Assembly: GCA_963854835.1 (NCBI GenBank) | Contig: OY978529.1 | Span: 40,668,055-40,732,054 of the forward strand | Direction of reading: 5' to 3' | Length of the DNA stretch: 64,000 nt | Origin: Megamerina dolium | Lineage: Eukaryota; Arthropoda; Insecta; Diptera; Megamerinidae | Part shown: positions 1 to 10,890 of the stretch, piece after piece | How the letters are laid out: every line of letters begins with the position of its first letter | Position numbering within the stretch: position 1 is the stretch's first letter | Program-made: the position numbers and the translations under genes | Notes under the pieces: model-generated | Seen by the model: only the letters and a program-made list of their open reading frames with translations | The model's database searches: none | Told to the model about the DNA's origin: nothing

Positions 1-1317
1 AAAATAGGCCATGGCCAAAATTATTTGAAATTCGAAGGGAATAAGCCTTTAAAGCTTTTAGCAGACAGAAAGTACAACCATGAAGGAGTACTAAAGAATA
101 TTATTGGACCGGTTGAATGAGAAACTGAAAAAGGTACGGCTCGATTTAGATAATCACATTTCATCACATTTAAAAATTTCATGAATTCATCTCTATGAAG
201 TGATGGCGCATCCAACCGCGTCTGGTTTTCTACGACTTTATTCTATTTGATAACATGAAAGTATGGCTCGGAGGAAAAAATTAAACTTAACTTATGGTAG
301 AAACAGTGGCATATTGTGCAGTGTTTAACAAGTTAGATTTTTCGGAGGGATTAAAGATATTACAGGAATACGTCGAAAAAAAAAATAAATTTAGCTTGCG
401 CCTTCAGTCCTTACGATTAATAATACTGGAAGAGAAGTTTGTCCAAAGTTTTCTGGCGCTACACTGCCAAATAAAAGCATAGGTAAACTCCAATTTCTTT
501 CTTCACTAAATATTTATAAATGGAACTATGAAGTGTTCGTTTTATAATTGGAAACTTTTTGGCGGTATACATAATTACACACACACACACACACACACAC
601 AACAATCCCCCAACCAATAGTGAAAAGTATGGTACACATCTATGCATATATTTGCATGCGATGAAAAGCATATTTCGTTCACACGCTTCTTCAAAATGAG
701 TCAATACGTTTAATGATTTTGAATGAATGTGGGTTTCATTAGCATTTAATTAAACAAACAAATAAATAAACAACGATGAAATAATTTCATTAAATTTTGT
801 AGATATACTATATGTAAGTAAATATATTTTGAGTTAATAAATTATTGTTGCTAATACAAGTACATGCATCTATGAGCTATTTGGTTTAAGTATGTACATA
901 CTGTTGTTTGGTGTATGTAAATGATCAGTTTATTTATCTATGCGAATATAAATACGTGCTATTACTTCGAAAAATTTATTAAATTTTGCATAATAAAAGG
1001 AAATACACTGACTGTTAAGAAGACATACATAGGCATTTGTAGTGGATCAAATTACCATATTTAAAGAAAAACATTCGTAATGTTTTATTCCACTAAATAT
1101 TTATTGCTTGATTGCTTAATTAGGAGGCGAAAATTATATGCGTACCTATACAATAAGGGAATTTATATGATTTGATGGACATAAGGCGCAAGCTTTATTT
1201 TCGACGCAGAATTGGAACAGTAAGAGTAAAAGTTTTGATAAGGTTAAGCACTTGATCGTTTTTTCTAGTAATATTTCAACATTTACTCAACAAAAAAAAA
1301 CTAAAATATTATAGAAA
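1..1317. other. AT-rich noncoding stretch
   Basis: I see no supported gene here. The only ordered feature is an (AC)n microsatellite at about 577-601. The short open frames have no recognisable protein features and look like chance frames. Confidence 0.6.
577..601. repeat. (AC)n microsatellite
   Basis: About twelve uninterrupted AC dinucleotides read directly from the sequence. A simple repeat with no gene attached. Confidence 0.95.
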
Positions 1318-1319
1318 TA

Positions 1320-1347
1320 CAAGGTGCGACACTTATGTATTAAGACT
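1320..1347 (+). repeat. mariner left terminal inverted repeat
   Basis: Begins CAAGGTGCGACA immediately after a TA. It pairs with 2604-2631 in reverse complement, with two mismatches at positions 13 and 16. Confidence 0.93.
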
Positions 1348-1398
1348 GCCTCTAGAAAACACAATTAAAACACGATATCTGCTAATTTTTCCGTATGT

Positions 1399-2434
1399 TT
1401 ATTCGAAATATTCTCCTCCTGATTCGATACACTTGTTACATCGATTTAATAGTGATTCAAACGCGTGTTCCAGCTCATTTTTCGGAATTGCCTCCAGTGT
1501 TCTCGTCGAAGCCCGTTGTATGGTCTGAATGTCATCAAAGAAGCATACTGTCAATTTCAATTTCAGTTTTGGGAACAAAAAGAAGTCGCACGGTGCCAAA
1601 TCAGGTGAATACGGCGGGTGATTCAACACACATACCTGATTCCGAGCCAAAAATTGACGAACAATGAGTGCTGTGTGACTCGGTGCATTATCGTGCAATA
1701 GAAATCAAGTTTTTGGATCGCGGTATTCTGGTCGAACACGACGGGTTCTAGACATCAAACACTTCAAAACTTCGAGGTAACATGCGGAAGTAACTGTTTG
1801 ATCAGTTGGAACAATTTCTTTGGGGATAATTCTTTTGCGATCGAAAAATGTGATGAGCATTGTTTTGATTTTCGATGAAACTTTTCCTGTTTTTTAGCTT
1901 GTAGTGAGTTTTTGATTTCCATTCCGCACTTTGACGCTTGGTTTCTGAATCGTATTGGAAAAACCATGTTTCATCACCAGTAACAATTGTTTTCAGGAAG
2001 TTTAGATCATTATCTACAGCTGCAAACATGCAACCATAATGACTGACTCTAATTAATTTTTGGTCCTCAGTCAATGTGTGTGGAACAAATCTCGCGCAGA
2101 CCTTTGTTTTGCCCAAATCCTCGTGAAGAATGAGTCGGATAGTTTCTCTGTTGAAGTTTAAGGCCTCTTCCATCATTTCCACTGCAGCATTGCGGTCTTC
2201 TATATTAAAATCACGAACTTTCTGGATCGCTTCCGGCGTCCGCACTGAAATTTGCCTTCCTTCTTTTATTTCATCTTCCAGCGACTCTCTGCCATCCACA
2301 AACCATTTATGCCATATAAAAACATTTGTTCTTGATAAACAAGCATCACCATAGGCTTGCTGCATCACGCCGAATGTTTCTGATGCACTTTCACCAATTT
2401 TTGAGTGGAGTTTAATGACTGCTCTTTGCTCCAT
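1399..2434 (-). pseudogene. mariner transposase (DD34D), frameshifted and with a nonsense codon
   Basis: The ATG at 2434 opens a frame of 210 residues. The N-terminal ~110 residues have the paired helix-turn-helix style of mariner DNA-binding domains, followed by a WVPHxL-like linker (FVPHTLT, 116-122) and the first catalytic aspartate in TGDETW (D154). The frame is lost at a run of six A (minus strand) near 1890-1895. The continuation reads in another frame through a region ending in SRTRRVRPEYRDPK, is cut by an in-frame TGA at 1705-1707, and resumes with HDNAPSH and YSPDLAPCDFFLF. The last two catalytic aspartates have 34 residues between them, the mariner DD34D spacing, and the frame ends near 1399 with GGEYFE. 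Intact members are about 345 residues. One frameshift and one stop explain the damage, which indicates a fairly young copy. Confidence 0.9.
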
Positions 2435-2603
2435 GTTAAAATTTCAACATCAAACGAACACGTGTTTTGTAAAATGAATGCCAATAAACATTAAATGTCA
2501 ACCAAATGCCATGAAATTTTGACAGTTAGTAGAGGAAGGTTGAAGCTTCAAAACGCATGTGCTCACACATAGACGGCGCGCTTGGTTGCTGAGATATGGT
2601 TCA

Positions 2604-2631
2604 AGTCTTAATACAAAATTGTCGCACCTTG
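2604..2631 (-). repeat. mariner right terminal inverted repeat
   Basis: Reverse complement begins CAAGGTGCGACA, and a TA follows directly at 2632-2633. Partner of 1320-1347. Confidence 0.93.
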
Positions 2632-2799
2632 TATTTCTTTTTTGTTGGCAAATGCATTGTGTTATTCATAACATAGTCCAAGAAAGCGTTTGCAACAAAA
2701 GAATCATAGCATAATCCCCAAAGGTATACTGGCCATTTCCAAAGATACAAATTTCTTTCCGATTGGAAAAAAAGTTAGCGTCCAGCAGATAAAATAAAA

Positions 2800-3450
2800 T
2801 TATCTATAAGCACTTGGGGTAGCTGAATTCGACTCCGGGATTGGTTTGACTCGGTCATGTCCCATTTCGTCCGTAACCTCCAAAAAATGATGACATTTCA
2901 AAGATTTACCCATAGTCGCTCTCAGAGAAGTTATATATATGACCGACCCCGGTTGCTTTCTTACATTCTTGCCTCCTATCACCGTCCCTAAGAGGCTCAA
3001 GCCTACAAAATTTATCTTTTTACAAATTTTACTTCCACCGCCACCTAAGTGTCCCAAGAGGGATAAAATATAAGGTCGACCTCCATTAGTTGTTAATACT
3101 CAACATTTTTTCTGAACATTTTTTTACTCTTTATCTTTACTCCTTTGGAAAGCTTCCCTACAAAATGAACATAAAATCATGTGAAAATCGCCCCACAAGC
3201 AGATCAAATGAGTTTTTCATCTACAAGAGTTTGTCTGAACATACTTAGCTCCTATCTTGACCTCTAAGGGGTAAATGCCCATAACATTTATATTTTTTTT
3301 TTTTACAAATTTCGATCCCATTGTCACCTGAGTACCCCAAAGGGATAAAATATATGGTCGACTCCCATTACTTTTTGCTACTTATCATTTTTTTCTAAAC
3401 AGACTTATCTTTTATCTTTACTCCTTGGGGAGGCTTTTTTAGCATTATGT
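2800..3450 (+). repeat. family 2 monomer array, about 120-160 bp period
   Basis: Imperfect repeats of a unit containing ACTCAACATTTTTTCTGAAC, then a pyrimidine-rich TATCTTTACTCC segment, CTACAAAATT, CCACCGCCACCT and GGGATAAAATATATGGTCGAC. The TCTGAACAT-type anchor falls near 3111, 3234 and 3393. The same unit recurs at 4.2, 10.0, 10.5, 47.3 and 56 kb. It has no coding sense that I can find. Possible sources are the interior of a nonautonomous transposon or a dispersed satellite. Confidence 0.75.
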
Positions 3451-4179
3451 GCTATTATAAAATTTGTATGCAGCAAATGTCCCCGTTAATTTAGAATGGA
3501 TTTCAACATGACCCAACTGTATATTGCTAAACATTGGGGTGGTACCACCACTTCAGTAATATTAACCTATGATCAATCAAATTTAGTTATCTTCAATCTT
3601 AATATATACTAATGTATTAATTATGGCCCAAGTTTGCAGTCGGGCACTAACAAAAAATTCTTTTAGACTCATTAGAGTGCCCCTCTCCACGGAAATCTTT
3701 AGTAAAAGGCGAAAGATTTATTCGACAACTGAAGAGAGGCCAGAGTACATTGTGTGGTGTCAACAAAAGCCTTACCTACACTAAATTCTATAAACCACAT
3801 AAGAATTATAATACAATTCAAAGTAAATAAAATAGAATATAAATACGTGAATGAAAAAATTCAACAACAACAACCACCAATTTATTTAAGTCCCTCTATT
3901 TTCGCAGTTCTTCTTTAACATTATCCAATACATACATTTATGTACGTGAGTCATGTCAACAATCACACAAAATTCACATAACTACCCAATGAGAATTTGG
4001 GTAGGAATGCGGTTATGAGTGAGTATACACTTATATCACACTACATACGCAGAAACAGATAAGCATGAGCTGTACATACTCTAAATAGTTTTCTAGTGAA
4101 ATTGCATTTAAAAACACGTGGAAATCGACAAAAACTCCATGGTTGCCAGCAATCGCATGTATAACGTTGAGTTGAGTAT
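3451..4179. other. noncoding stretch between family 2 blocks
   Basis: No gene, RNA or structured repeat recognised. Unique-looking AT-rich sequence between two related repeat blocks. Confidence 0.5.
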
Positions 4180-4570
4180 GATCAATCCGCCTTAGGTTTT
4201 TCTTTCCATCATTTTTTTCTGAACTTACTAAACTTCAATATCCATTCCTAAGAGGTGTTCCCCTACAAAATTTGTGTTTTTACCAATTTCGCTATATCTC
4301 AAATCAAAATACCCTTCTTGAGGTATATAAATACATGAATGACCTCTATTAATTTTTACAACACTATTCTTTTCCTGCATTTAACATAAAAATATCTACA
4401 AAAAAATGAAACAAATAATTCCATTAGTGCCTAGAAATCGCCGCAAGAGTGATAAAATATATGACCGACTTCCATTAACTTTTTTTGCTCAACATTTTTC
4501 CTAGACATATTTTTACTTCTCAGAGAGGCTTCTCCGTAAATTGGACCTAAAAGTAACTGAGGCACTGAGC
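4180..4570 (+). repeat. family 2 monomers, diverged
   Basis: Contains the same landmarks as 2800-3450: TTTTTTTCTGAACTTACTAA, CCCCTACAAAATTTGTG, GATAAAATATATGACCGACT, then GCTCAACATTTTTCCTAGAC. About two to three units, more diverged than the first block. Confidence 0.65.
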
Positions 4571-6769
4571 TACTGCTCTCATCTATGTTAATTTAACATA
4601 CCTGCTTCATCAAAATGTTTCTCAAACCAATATTACTAAAATGTAACAGTGATGGCAAACCAAAACTAACCATAATAATAGCTAATGTCATTAGAAATAT
4701 TTTATTTCAATGTGTGAATAAATACAATAATACAACGTTTATTTGAAGTCGCCAAAAAAGCACGAAGGAGAAAAAGGGAGAATATTTTTAATGGTGATAT
4801 GCACGCATGACAAACTTATTTATAGCAATATTGTTACTGTTAGAATTGTTATTTTTATTTTGACTAACCAAAGCTAAACAAACGAAATAAAAATAATAAA
4901 CACAAAACTATACATAAAAGTTTATAGTGTGTACATAATATAAGTACATAATATGACTAATGAATATATGCAAAATAGTAATAATAATTAATTTAAAATA
5001 AAATGAAATTAAAATGCAAATTAATAGTGTGAGTCTTGTGTGATTAAATGTCAACAATGTCATGAATTGATTTATGGTAGCGTGACACTATTGATATGCC
5101 AATATATCAAGTGCTGAAAATATATATTACGTAAGTTTACTATTTTATTTTATTTTTTTTTTTTATAAAATGTGACTTTTTTCTTCTACAATATGTCATT
5201 AAATGAAATCATTTGATATTGTTAATTGAAAGTGGATGTACTTGCCATTTAATAATGCGCATACTAATAAATATTTAATTACTAGCAAATTATGGTCAAA
5301 ATGTTCAATTGCCATTACTTCTATTTCATTTAATCACATTCGAGTATTTAGTTGCATATGTCAAAAATATATATATATATATTTATTGTAATGTTTTGTA
5401 ATTAAATTTACTCTAAATTGAATTATAGATACAAATTATAAATACATTGAGTGCAAAGGTCCATCTGCCCTACCCATGCATAATGTTGCCAGTAAAAATA
5501 CAATTAAAATATTTAAACAGCTCTTTTTTATTCTTAAATTTTTTTTTTTTGTTTTTTTCAGCAAATATTAAATTAACATTTTATTGATTTTATCATCATA
5601 TTTATTTATATGTTTACAGTTAATTTTAAACCAGTTGTTCGCAAAACCAGTGTGGGTGTTCGATTTGTGTATGGTATTGTACTCGTATTGTATTGTATTT
5701 ATGTATGTATACCTGTAGTATATATATTTTTTTCTTTCATTTATTATTTTCTCAGTGACTTCGTGATTGCACAATTCTGCCAACAACTGGTTCGACGACC
5801 TTTTGTACTATAAGCTATGCTTTTGTTTTATTTATTTAACTTTTTTTTTTTTTCATAAAATAGTAACACGTTTCAAGATAGAGATAAAGAGAGAGAGAGA
5901 GAGATAGGGAGTGAAATATAAGTACGATATTTTTCACATCGAATTCATATCAATTACCAAACAATCCAATATCGTTAGATATTCTCATGAGTTTGCCAGT
6001 ACCAGAATAATATTTGATTGTATATGGAGAGATGAAAAACTGAAAGAAACAAAAAAAAAAAAAAACGGGGTGAAATGAAAGATGAAGCACTATATTAACA
6101 ACATATTGGATTGATGAAACAGCATTTTTTTTTCTACACATTTCATAATAGTTGGCTTTAGAGTAATGCAACTCTGCTATGTATTAATCAAACCTAATGA
6201 CAAGTGATTAATTTCTGATTATGAGATTATTACATCAAATTATCCTGCTTGACATAGCATAATATTTTCAGAAAATCATCAAGCATTTATATATTTAAAT
6301 ATTCTTCACAGAATTGTACGTTATGCGCTATTCTTCTGATTACAAAACGAGATATATGTACGTGAGAAAGTGTGGAAAAAATTCCAACGAAATCATGTCA
6401 CAATATTTCTGTTATTCGGAATTGCGTAATAGGCTTGATTATAGAGGTGGTAGTGAGCAAGCTACAATACTTCCGAAGATCTGTTTGTCCATTGTAATAC
6501 TTGTTCTTAGAAATATCTAATTGCCATTGAACCATTATTGAAACAGAAGCCTTCAATAAGTCGAAAATGTTCATTAGTCCCATATCTGATAGTTCATCGA
6601 TCCCGCCAATTGAATATAATTGATTTGTTATCTCTAAAGATCGCACCAGTAGAAATGTGTGACTTATTATCCATTTCTTATCCTTCCATATATTCACAAC
6701 TTCTACAGAAATCTCTAAAAGAGCCCCATATCTGGCTGGTATAATACCTACGATATAGAGTCTCATCAG
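4571..6769. other. AT-rich noncoding stretch
   Basis: No supported gene. Contains homopolymer T tracts, an (AT)n run near 5370 and a (GA)n run near 5890-5904. Open frames at about 5568-5813 and 5950-6171 are low-complexity and unsupported. Confidence 0.55.
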
Positions 6770-6940
6770 TATTTTTGAAGTAGTTCGAAGTTCTTCTCTG
6801 TTATGCATTTTTGCACATCTTCAATTTTGGAGAATCGTTGGTTAGCTAAATAAGACTGTATTGATCTGAATAAGTGGTAGTCGGAAAGAGCCAAGTCTGG
6901 AGAATACGTGGCATAGTGGAGAACTTCCCAGCTCAAGGAG
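6770..6940 (-). pseudogene. mariner-type transposase C-terminal relic
   Basis: The minus strand reads SWEVLHYATYSPDLALSDYH, then LFRSIQSYLANQRFSKIEDV. This is the last catalytic block and following segment of mariner-type transposases (usual form WEVLxHPPYSPDLAPSDYHLF). The preceding HQDNARPH-type block is not recognisable, and the C-terminus dissolves into stops, so only a decayed remnant remains. It belongs to a different mariner lineage from the 1.3-kb element because the residues after YSPDLA differ (SDYHLFR against CDFFLFP). A 136-residue open frame overlapping the left side (6398-6808) has no transposase features. Confidence 0.65.
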
Positions 6941-7171
6941 AAGATGAGTTCGTGAGCAACGGTACGTGGGTCATCCCCAAAGAAAAAATTATTGTCACAA
7001 AATTTTGTAAACCATCTGTATACTGTTCTAGAGATTCATAAACCCAAAGACCCAAAGTCGAATTAATCCTTTTGATAGATTCAGTAGTACTCTTTTCATT
7101 TGAAAACAGAATAAACAACAATGGCGTGAATGTGGCTTATCGACATCCAGCTCATATAAAACTGATACACA

Positions 7172-7185
7172 CTAATGATAGCTTG
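7172..7185 (+). repeat. SINE target-site duplication, left copy
   Basis: CTAATGATAGCTTG, identical to 7572-7585 on the other side of the SINE. Confidence 0.92.
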
Positions 7186-7571
7186 GGTGCCGTAGCTCAG
7201 TGGTTAGTGCGTTGGCCTTCTGATCTGTAGGTCGTGGGTTCAATCCCCGGCTGAAGCATAACAAAATTTAATATCGAAAAGATTTTTCTTTCGAACGGTA
7301 CCCACCTGCCGGCAAGAATTGGCAATTTTTCCGGCAGTAACAATTTGCCAAAAGTGCTTCTTAAAAGAGCTCTGTGACAAAAACTAAGTTAAAGTGGTGT
7401 CACAAGAGTTCTGCCGTTCGGAACCGGCTAATATAAGTAGGTCCCTTCTAATGCTGTCCAAATTTAACACGCACAACAGCATTGGAAGAGAAGCTCAGTG
7501 GTATCACAATGGGCCTTTCTGGCCTAAGTGTGTTCTCTCAGAGAGAGGGCAGCCACATAACCTAACCTAAC
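7186..7571 (+). mobile_element. full-length tRNA-derived SINE, tail type A
   Basis: A 386-bp element with a tRNA-like head. It carries an A-box-like TAGCTCAGTGGTTAGTGCG and a B-box-like GGTCGTGGGTTCAATCCCC, the internal RNA polymerase III promoter of tRNA-derived SINEs. A body follows with landmarks TTTCTTTCGAACGGTACCC, CCGGCAGTAACAATTTGCC and ATATAAGTAGGTCCCTTCTA. The 3' tail reads AGTGGTATCACAATGGGCC and ends in CCTAA repeats. It is flanked by perfect 14-bp direct repeats, CTAATGATAGCTTG, at 7172-7185 and 7572-7585, the footprint of LINE-type insertion. The tail matches the 3' end of the LINE at 46.6 kb. It is the best-preserved copy in the window and the reference for the others. Confidence 0.92.
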
Positions 7572-7585
7572 CTAATGATAGCTTG
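7572..7585 (+). repeat. SINE target-site duplication, right copy
   Basis: CTAATGATAGCTTG, identical to 7172-7185. Confidence 0.92.
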
Positions 7586-8918
7586 TAACGATTGAAACTT
7601 ATGTCATGTAAACTGCAATGACTAAGCTGCAAATACCCAAAATGGCGGACTAAGTGGATGTGTCTAAGAATGTTTTTTAATGCAACCAACTTCACATGAC
7701 AAATTTTATTTGTACTCCTATTAAATTAAGTTCAATTCCAGGAGCTATTCGTTTGTAGTCACTGCAGTAGTCTCAATTTCAATTTATAACTCCATAAATG
7801 GTATGCAAATATTTACCTCGCGTTACTTCTTCAGTTGTTCGATCCAAGGCTATCACATTCGCCAGCATTTTTAATGCCAGTGGTGCATCGAAATTCAACA
7901 AGTAAGCAGAACTAATAAAAGTAGTCATTCTTTTCATCCGTACCCGACTTTTGGAAGACCAAGTGTTGATTGGAACTTGACTTCCACAAAGTAATGGGCG
8001 TGATCTAAGTTCAATATTGCGCGAAATTGGTGTGGTGAGAATTATAGGTTTTTTACTGTGAGGTTTTTCGTAATTTTACCGTTAATGTATAAGTGTGGAC
8101 GAAACGTGGATCCAGCATATTCTACCAAAATTGAATTAGTCCAATTGTTGGGCGATAAGTTTATGCAAAAGTAGGTCAATTTTTCTTCATTAACCCAATA
8201 AATTGACAAAAGTCAAATTCCATAAATTAGAATACAAACTCGTTCTCATCATATTCCTCAGCAATGGGTATTACTAAGGTAAGCGCCTACTTTGAGGGTT
8301 TAAGAGAAAAATATTACGCAAATGATGTTCAAAAATTTAGAAAATTTTCTTCTAGGAATGGGATTCGAATCCTAACTCGACTAATTTACCATCATTTTTT
8401 AGAAAGATCGTCATTAAAAACATTTACAATGAAAACCTTTTTGAATGAGCCCAATAGAAAAGTAAACGGAACACTTCTGACGAAGTCTAGCGAAAAATTA
8501 ATCGCACTATTATATTTTTGTTTAGGCTTTACTTTATAAACGCTTATAAACTTCAATGACGCTCGCATAAATTGAACTTAATAAGCAAAAGAATATACAC
8601 CATTTAACAGGTCAAACTACCAAATTATGCTTACCTTTAAAATTCAGTGGCGGATTCAAAATTAACTTAAAGGGGCGAGCATATTTTCTGCTTTTAATAT
8701 TAACAAGAGCATCAAGAAGACATAAACCTATATATACAATAAAATATGAGTAATGAGAATTAAAATTAAAATGGGAAAAAATTGAGTTATCAGAGCAATA
8801 TGATAAATTAAAAATTCTGATAAAGACTTTATATAAAAAATGCAAAAAAATTGTATTTTTTTTAATTAATTAATACATTTTTTTTTTTGTATATAATACT
8901 AATGAAAAACTGACCGTC
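7586..8918. other. noncoding stretch
   Basis: No gene or known repeat recognised. A 91-codon open frame at 8264-8539 shows no domain, no signal peptide and no splice context that would support it. Confidence 0.5.
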
Positions 8919-8968
8919 AAAGGGCCTCTATGGCCCTTTTTGGTTTCACATTTGTATATGTGTGAAAC
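8919..8968. repeat. two adjacent perfect hairpins
   Basis: AAAGGGCC (8919-8926) pairs with GGCCCTTT (8932-8939) across a 5-base loop. GTTTCACA (8943-8950) pairs with TGTGAAAC (8961-8968) across a 10-base loop. Both stems are perfect 8-bp inverted repeats separated by three bases. The role is unknown; they could be the ends or centre of a small element. Confidence 0.6.
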
Positions 8969-10039
8969 TATACCCTTAAGCCAATTACTAAGTTACAGAA
9001 AAGTTACACAGTTTTTTCTAAAAATACTCGTATGAAATACATGTACAAATAAGTACTCAATTGCCATAAAACATAATGGTTCAATAAATTTCTAAATGAC
9101 CAAAAACACTTATATATAAATGCTTAAGCGATTATTAGTCGGACACTTGTTGTTGCTGTTGTTATTGGCATACAATTTAACACAAATATACAAAGCTTAC
9201 AAACCCCTATATGTATGCTACATATTTTTCCCCATACTTGTAAATACATGTACATACACATGTACGTCGCATTGGTGAGTGACAGAAGGCAGATGGAAGG
9301 TCACAATGTTAATATCCTAAAGCATTTACGGTACGCTGACTTTTCCTTCACTATGTAATACTTGAATACACATACATACGTACGAGAACATAGCATGTTA
9401 CATACCAGACCATGTGGTTTGCTAAGCTCACCTAACTAACGCATAGATTCGTATACTTTGTATGTAGTATAATCGTATGGCACTTGTATGTATCGTAGTT
9501 GAATGAGAGCATGAAATTTCGAGTGCTCATCAAGCATACTTTAAGTAAATAGGAAAATTAACAAAATATCCTTATTTACCCACTTACGTATGCATATTAT
9601 TTTAGGGTCTCTTTTTCGAAATTTCTAGAGCAGAAACAAAAACACTTGTCGTATGGGAATATTTCAAAATACTTGTAATTTGTATTTATCCTAAGAAACG
9701 AAAAATTAAATTAAGAATATAAAGAGATTACAAAAAAAAAAAAAAATTAAAGAAGAAGAAAAAAATAAGGAGTACAGTTTATTTGAACTTTTCTCAATGT
9801 TTTTCTACTTCAGGCGGACAAATGTCGCATTGTGGTATCTTAACTGGCCTTCTGACCTTGGGAAGATGACACAGCTAAAAGAAAAATCATAAATCAGCAG
9901 AAGAAGAAACCTTTCTATACGCATTTGGAGCCACTGAATTTGAATGAGTGATTCATTTGACACTGATAGATCGTATTTCGCGCCTAACCTCAAAGAAAAT
10001 GATAGAAATTGAAAAATTCATTATAATATGAATAATCGC
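8969..10039. other. AT-rich noncoding stretch
   Basis: No supported gene. A somewhat less AT-rich patch at about 9810-9990 holds a 62-codon open frame on the minus strand with nothing recognisable. Confidence 0.5.
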
Positions 10040-10440
10040 CTTTATAAAGATGATCGATTCCCATTCAAATATTTTTCCTCAACATTTTTTCGGAACATAT
10101 TTACCCTCTATATCTACTTCTTAGTGGAATCGCTACACAAAATTATAGTTTTGATAAATTTCTCTTGCACCGCTTCCAGAATGTCCTCTGATGGTATAAA
10201 TTTATGATCGAATTCTGTAAAATTTTGCTAATGAACATTACCCAATGTATTCAAAATTCACGAAAAATAAAGCCAAATCAACTAATAACTCCAAAATTAA
10301 CCAAGAATTGCCTGTATACCGGAAGAACCGACCTCCTTTAATTTTTCTTCTCAACATTTCTTTCGAGCAGACTTATTACCTATTTCCGTCTCTTGGGGGG
10401 TTGCAGTACAAAATTTGTGTTTAAAACAAAAAATTAAAAG
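10040..10440 (+). repeat. family 2 monomers, forward half of an inverted pair
   Basis: Forward units with CCTCAACATTTTTTCGGAAC, TTACCCTCTATATCTACTTC and CTACACAAAATTATAG, followed by ACCGACCTCC and TCTCAACATTTCTTTCGAGC. The same family as 2800-3450 but facing the reversed units at 10480-10890. Confidence 0.7.
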
Positions 10441-10479
10441 AACAAAATTTTTTTAGGCAGCCTGGACAATTTTGGGATT

Positions 10480-10890
10480 ATTTTTGAGTTTGTCCGGTAC
10501 TTTTACATTTATTTTGTGGGTTAGCCCTCATTAGGGATGAAGATAGGAGATAAGTATATGCAGAAAAAATTTTAAATAGTAAAAATTAATAGAGGTCGGT
10601 TCTAAATTTTATTCCTCTAGGAGCACTCTGGCATCGACGGAAGGGAAATTTATAAATTTTTATATGGGAGCCCATCTAAAGGGTAGAGATAGGGAGTAAA
10701 TATGTTCAGAAAAAATTTTAAGAACAATAGTAAAAATTAATGGGGGTTTGGTCTTAAGTTTTAACCCTCTAAGCGTACTCTGGGAGCGGCGGAAGCGAAA
10801 TTTATAAAAATTTGTATTGGAGCTCTTCTAAGAAGTAGTGAAAGGGGCTAAGTATCTTCAGAAAAAATGCTGAAGATAAAAAATTCTGGT
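10480..10890 (-). repeat. family 2 monomers, reverse half of an inverted pair
   Basis: Three reversed units recognisable by GCAGAAAAAATTTT / TTCAGAAAAAATTTT near 10559, 10705 and 10858 (146 and 153 bp apart), each followed by AAAATTAATAGAGGTCGGTT-like sequence and a CGGCGGAAGCGAAATT-like segment. They are the reverse complement of units at 2.8-3.4 kb and 10.04-10.44 kb. Confidence 0.75.

Larger units (their letters stand above)
1320..2631 (-). mobile_element. mariner-family DNA transposon, near full length, inactive
   Basis: A 1312-bp element bounded on both sides by TA (1318-1319 and 2632-2633), the target dinucleotide of mariner transposons. The ends are inverted repeats of 28 bp (1320-1347 and 2604-2631) agreeing at 26 of 28 positions and beginning CAAGGTGCGACA. 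The transposase is on the minus strand and fills most of the interior. About 1.3 kb is the usual size of the family. Both ends are well preserved but the gene is broken, so this copy cannot supply its own transposase, although the ends could in principle be used in trans. The subfamily is not assigned. Confidence 0.93.

Noticed and set aside
6398..6808. A 136-codon minus-strand open frame as a gene
   Set aside because: No domain, signal or splice context. It overlaps the edge of the decayed mariner relic and the composition fits a chance frame.
7186..7260. A stand-alone tRNA gene
   Set aside because: The A and B boxes are present, but the segment is the head of a repeated 386-bp element with target duplications, does not end in a mature tRNA 3' end, and recurs in several diverged copies.
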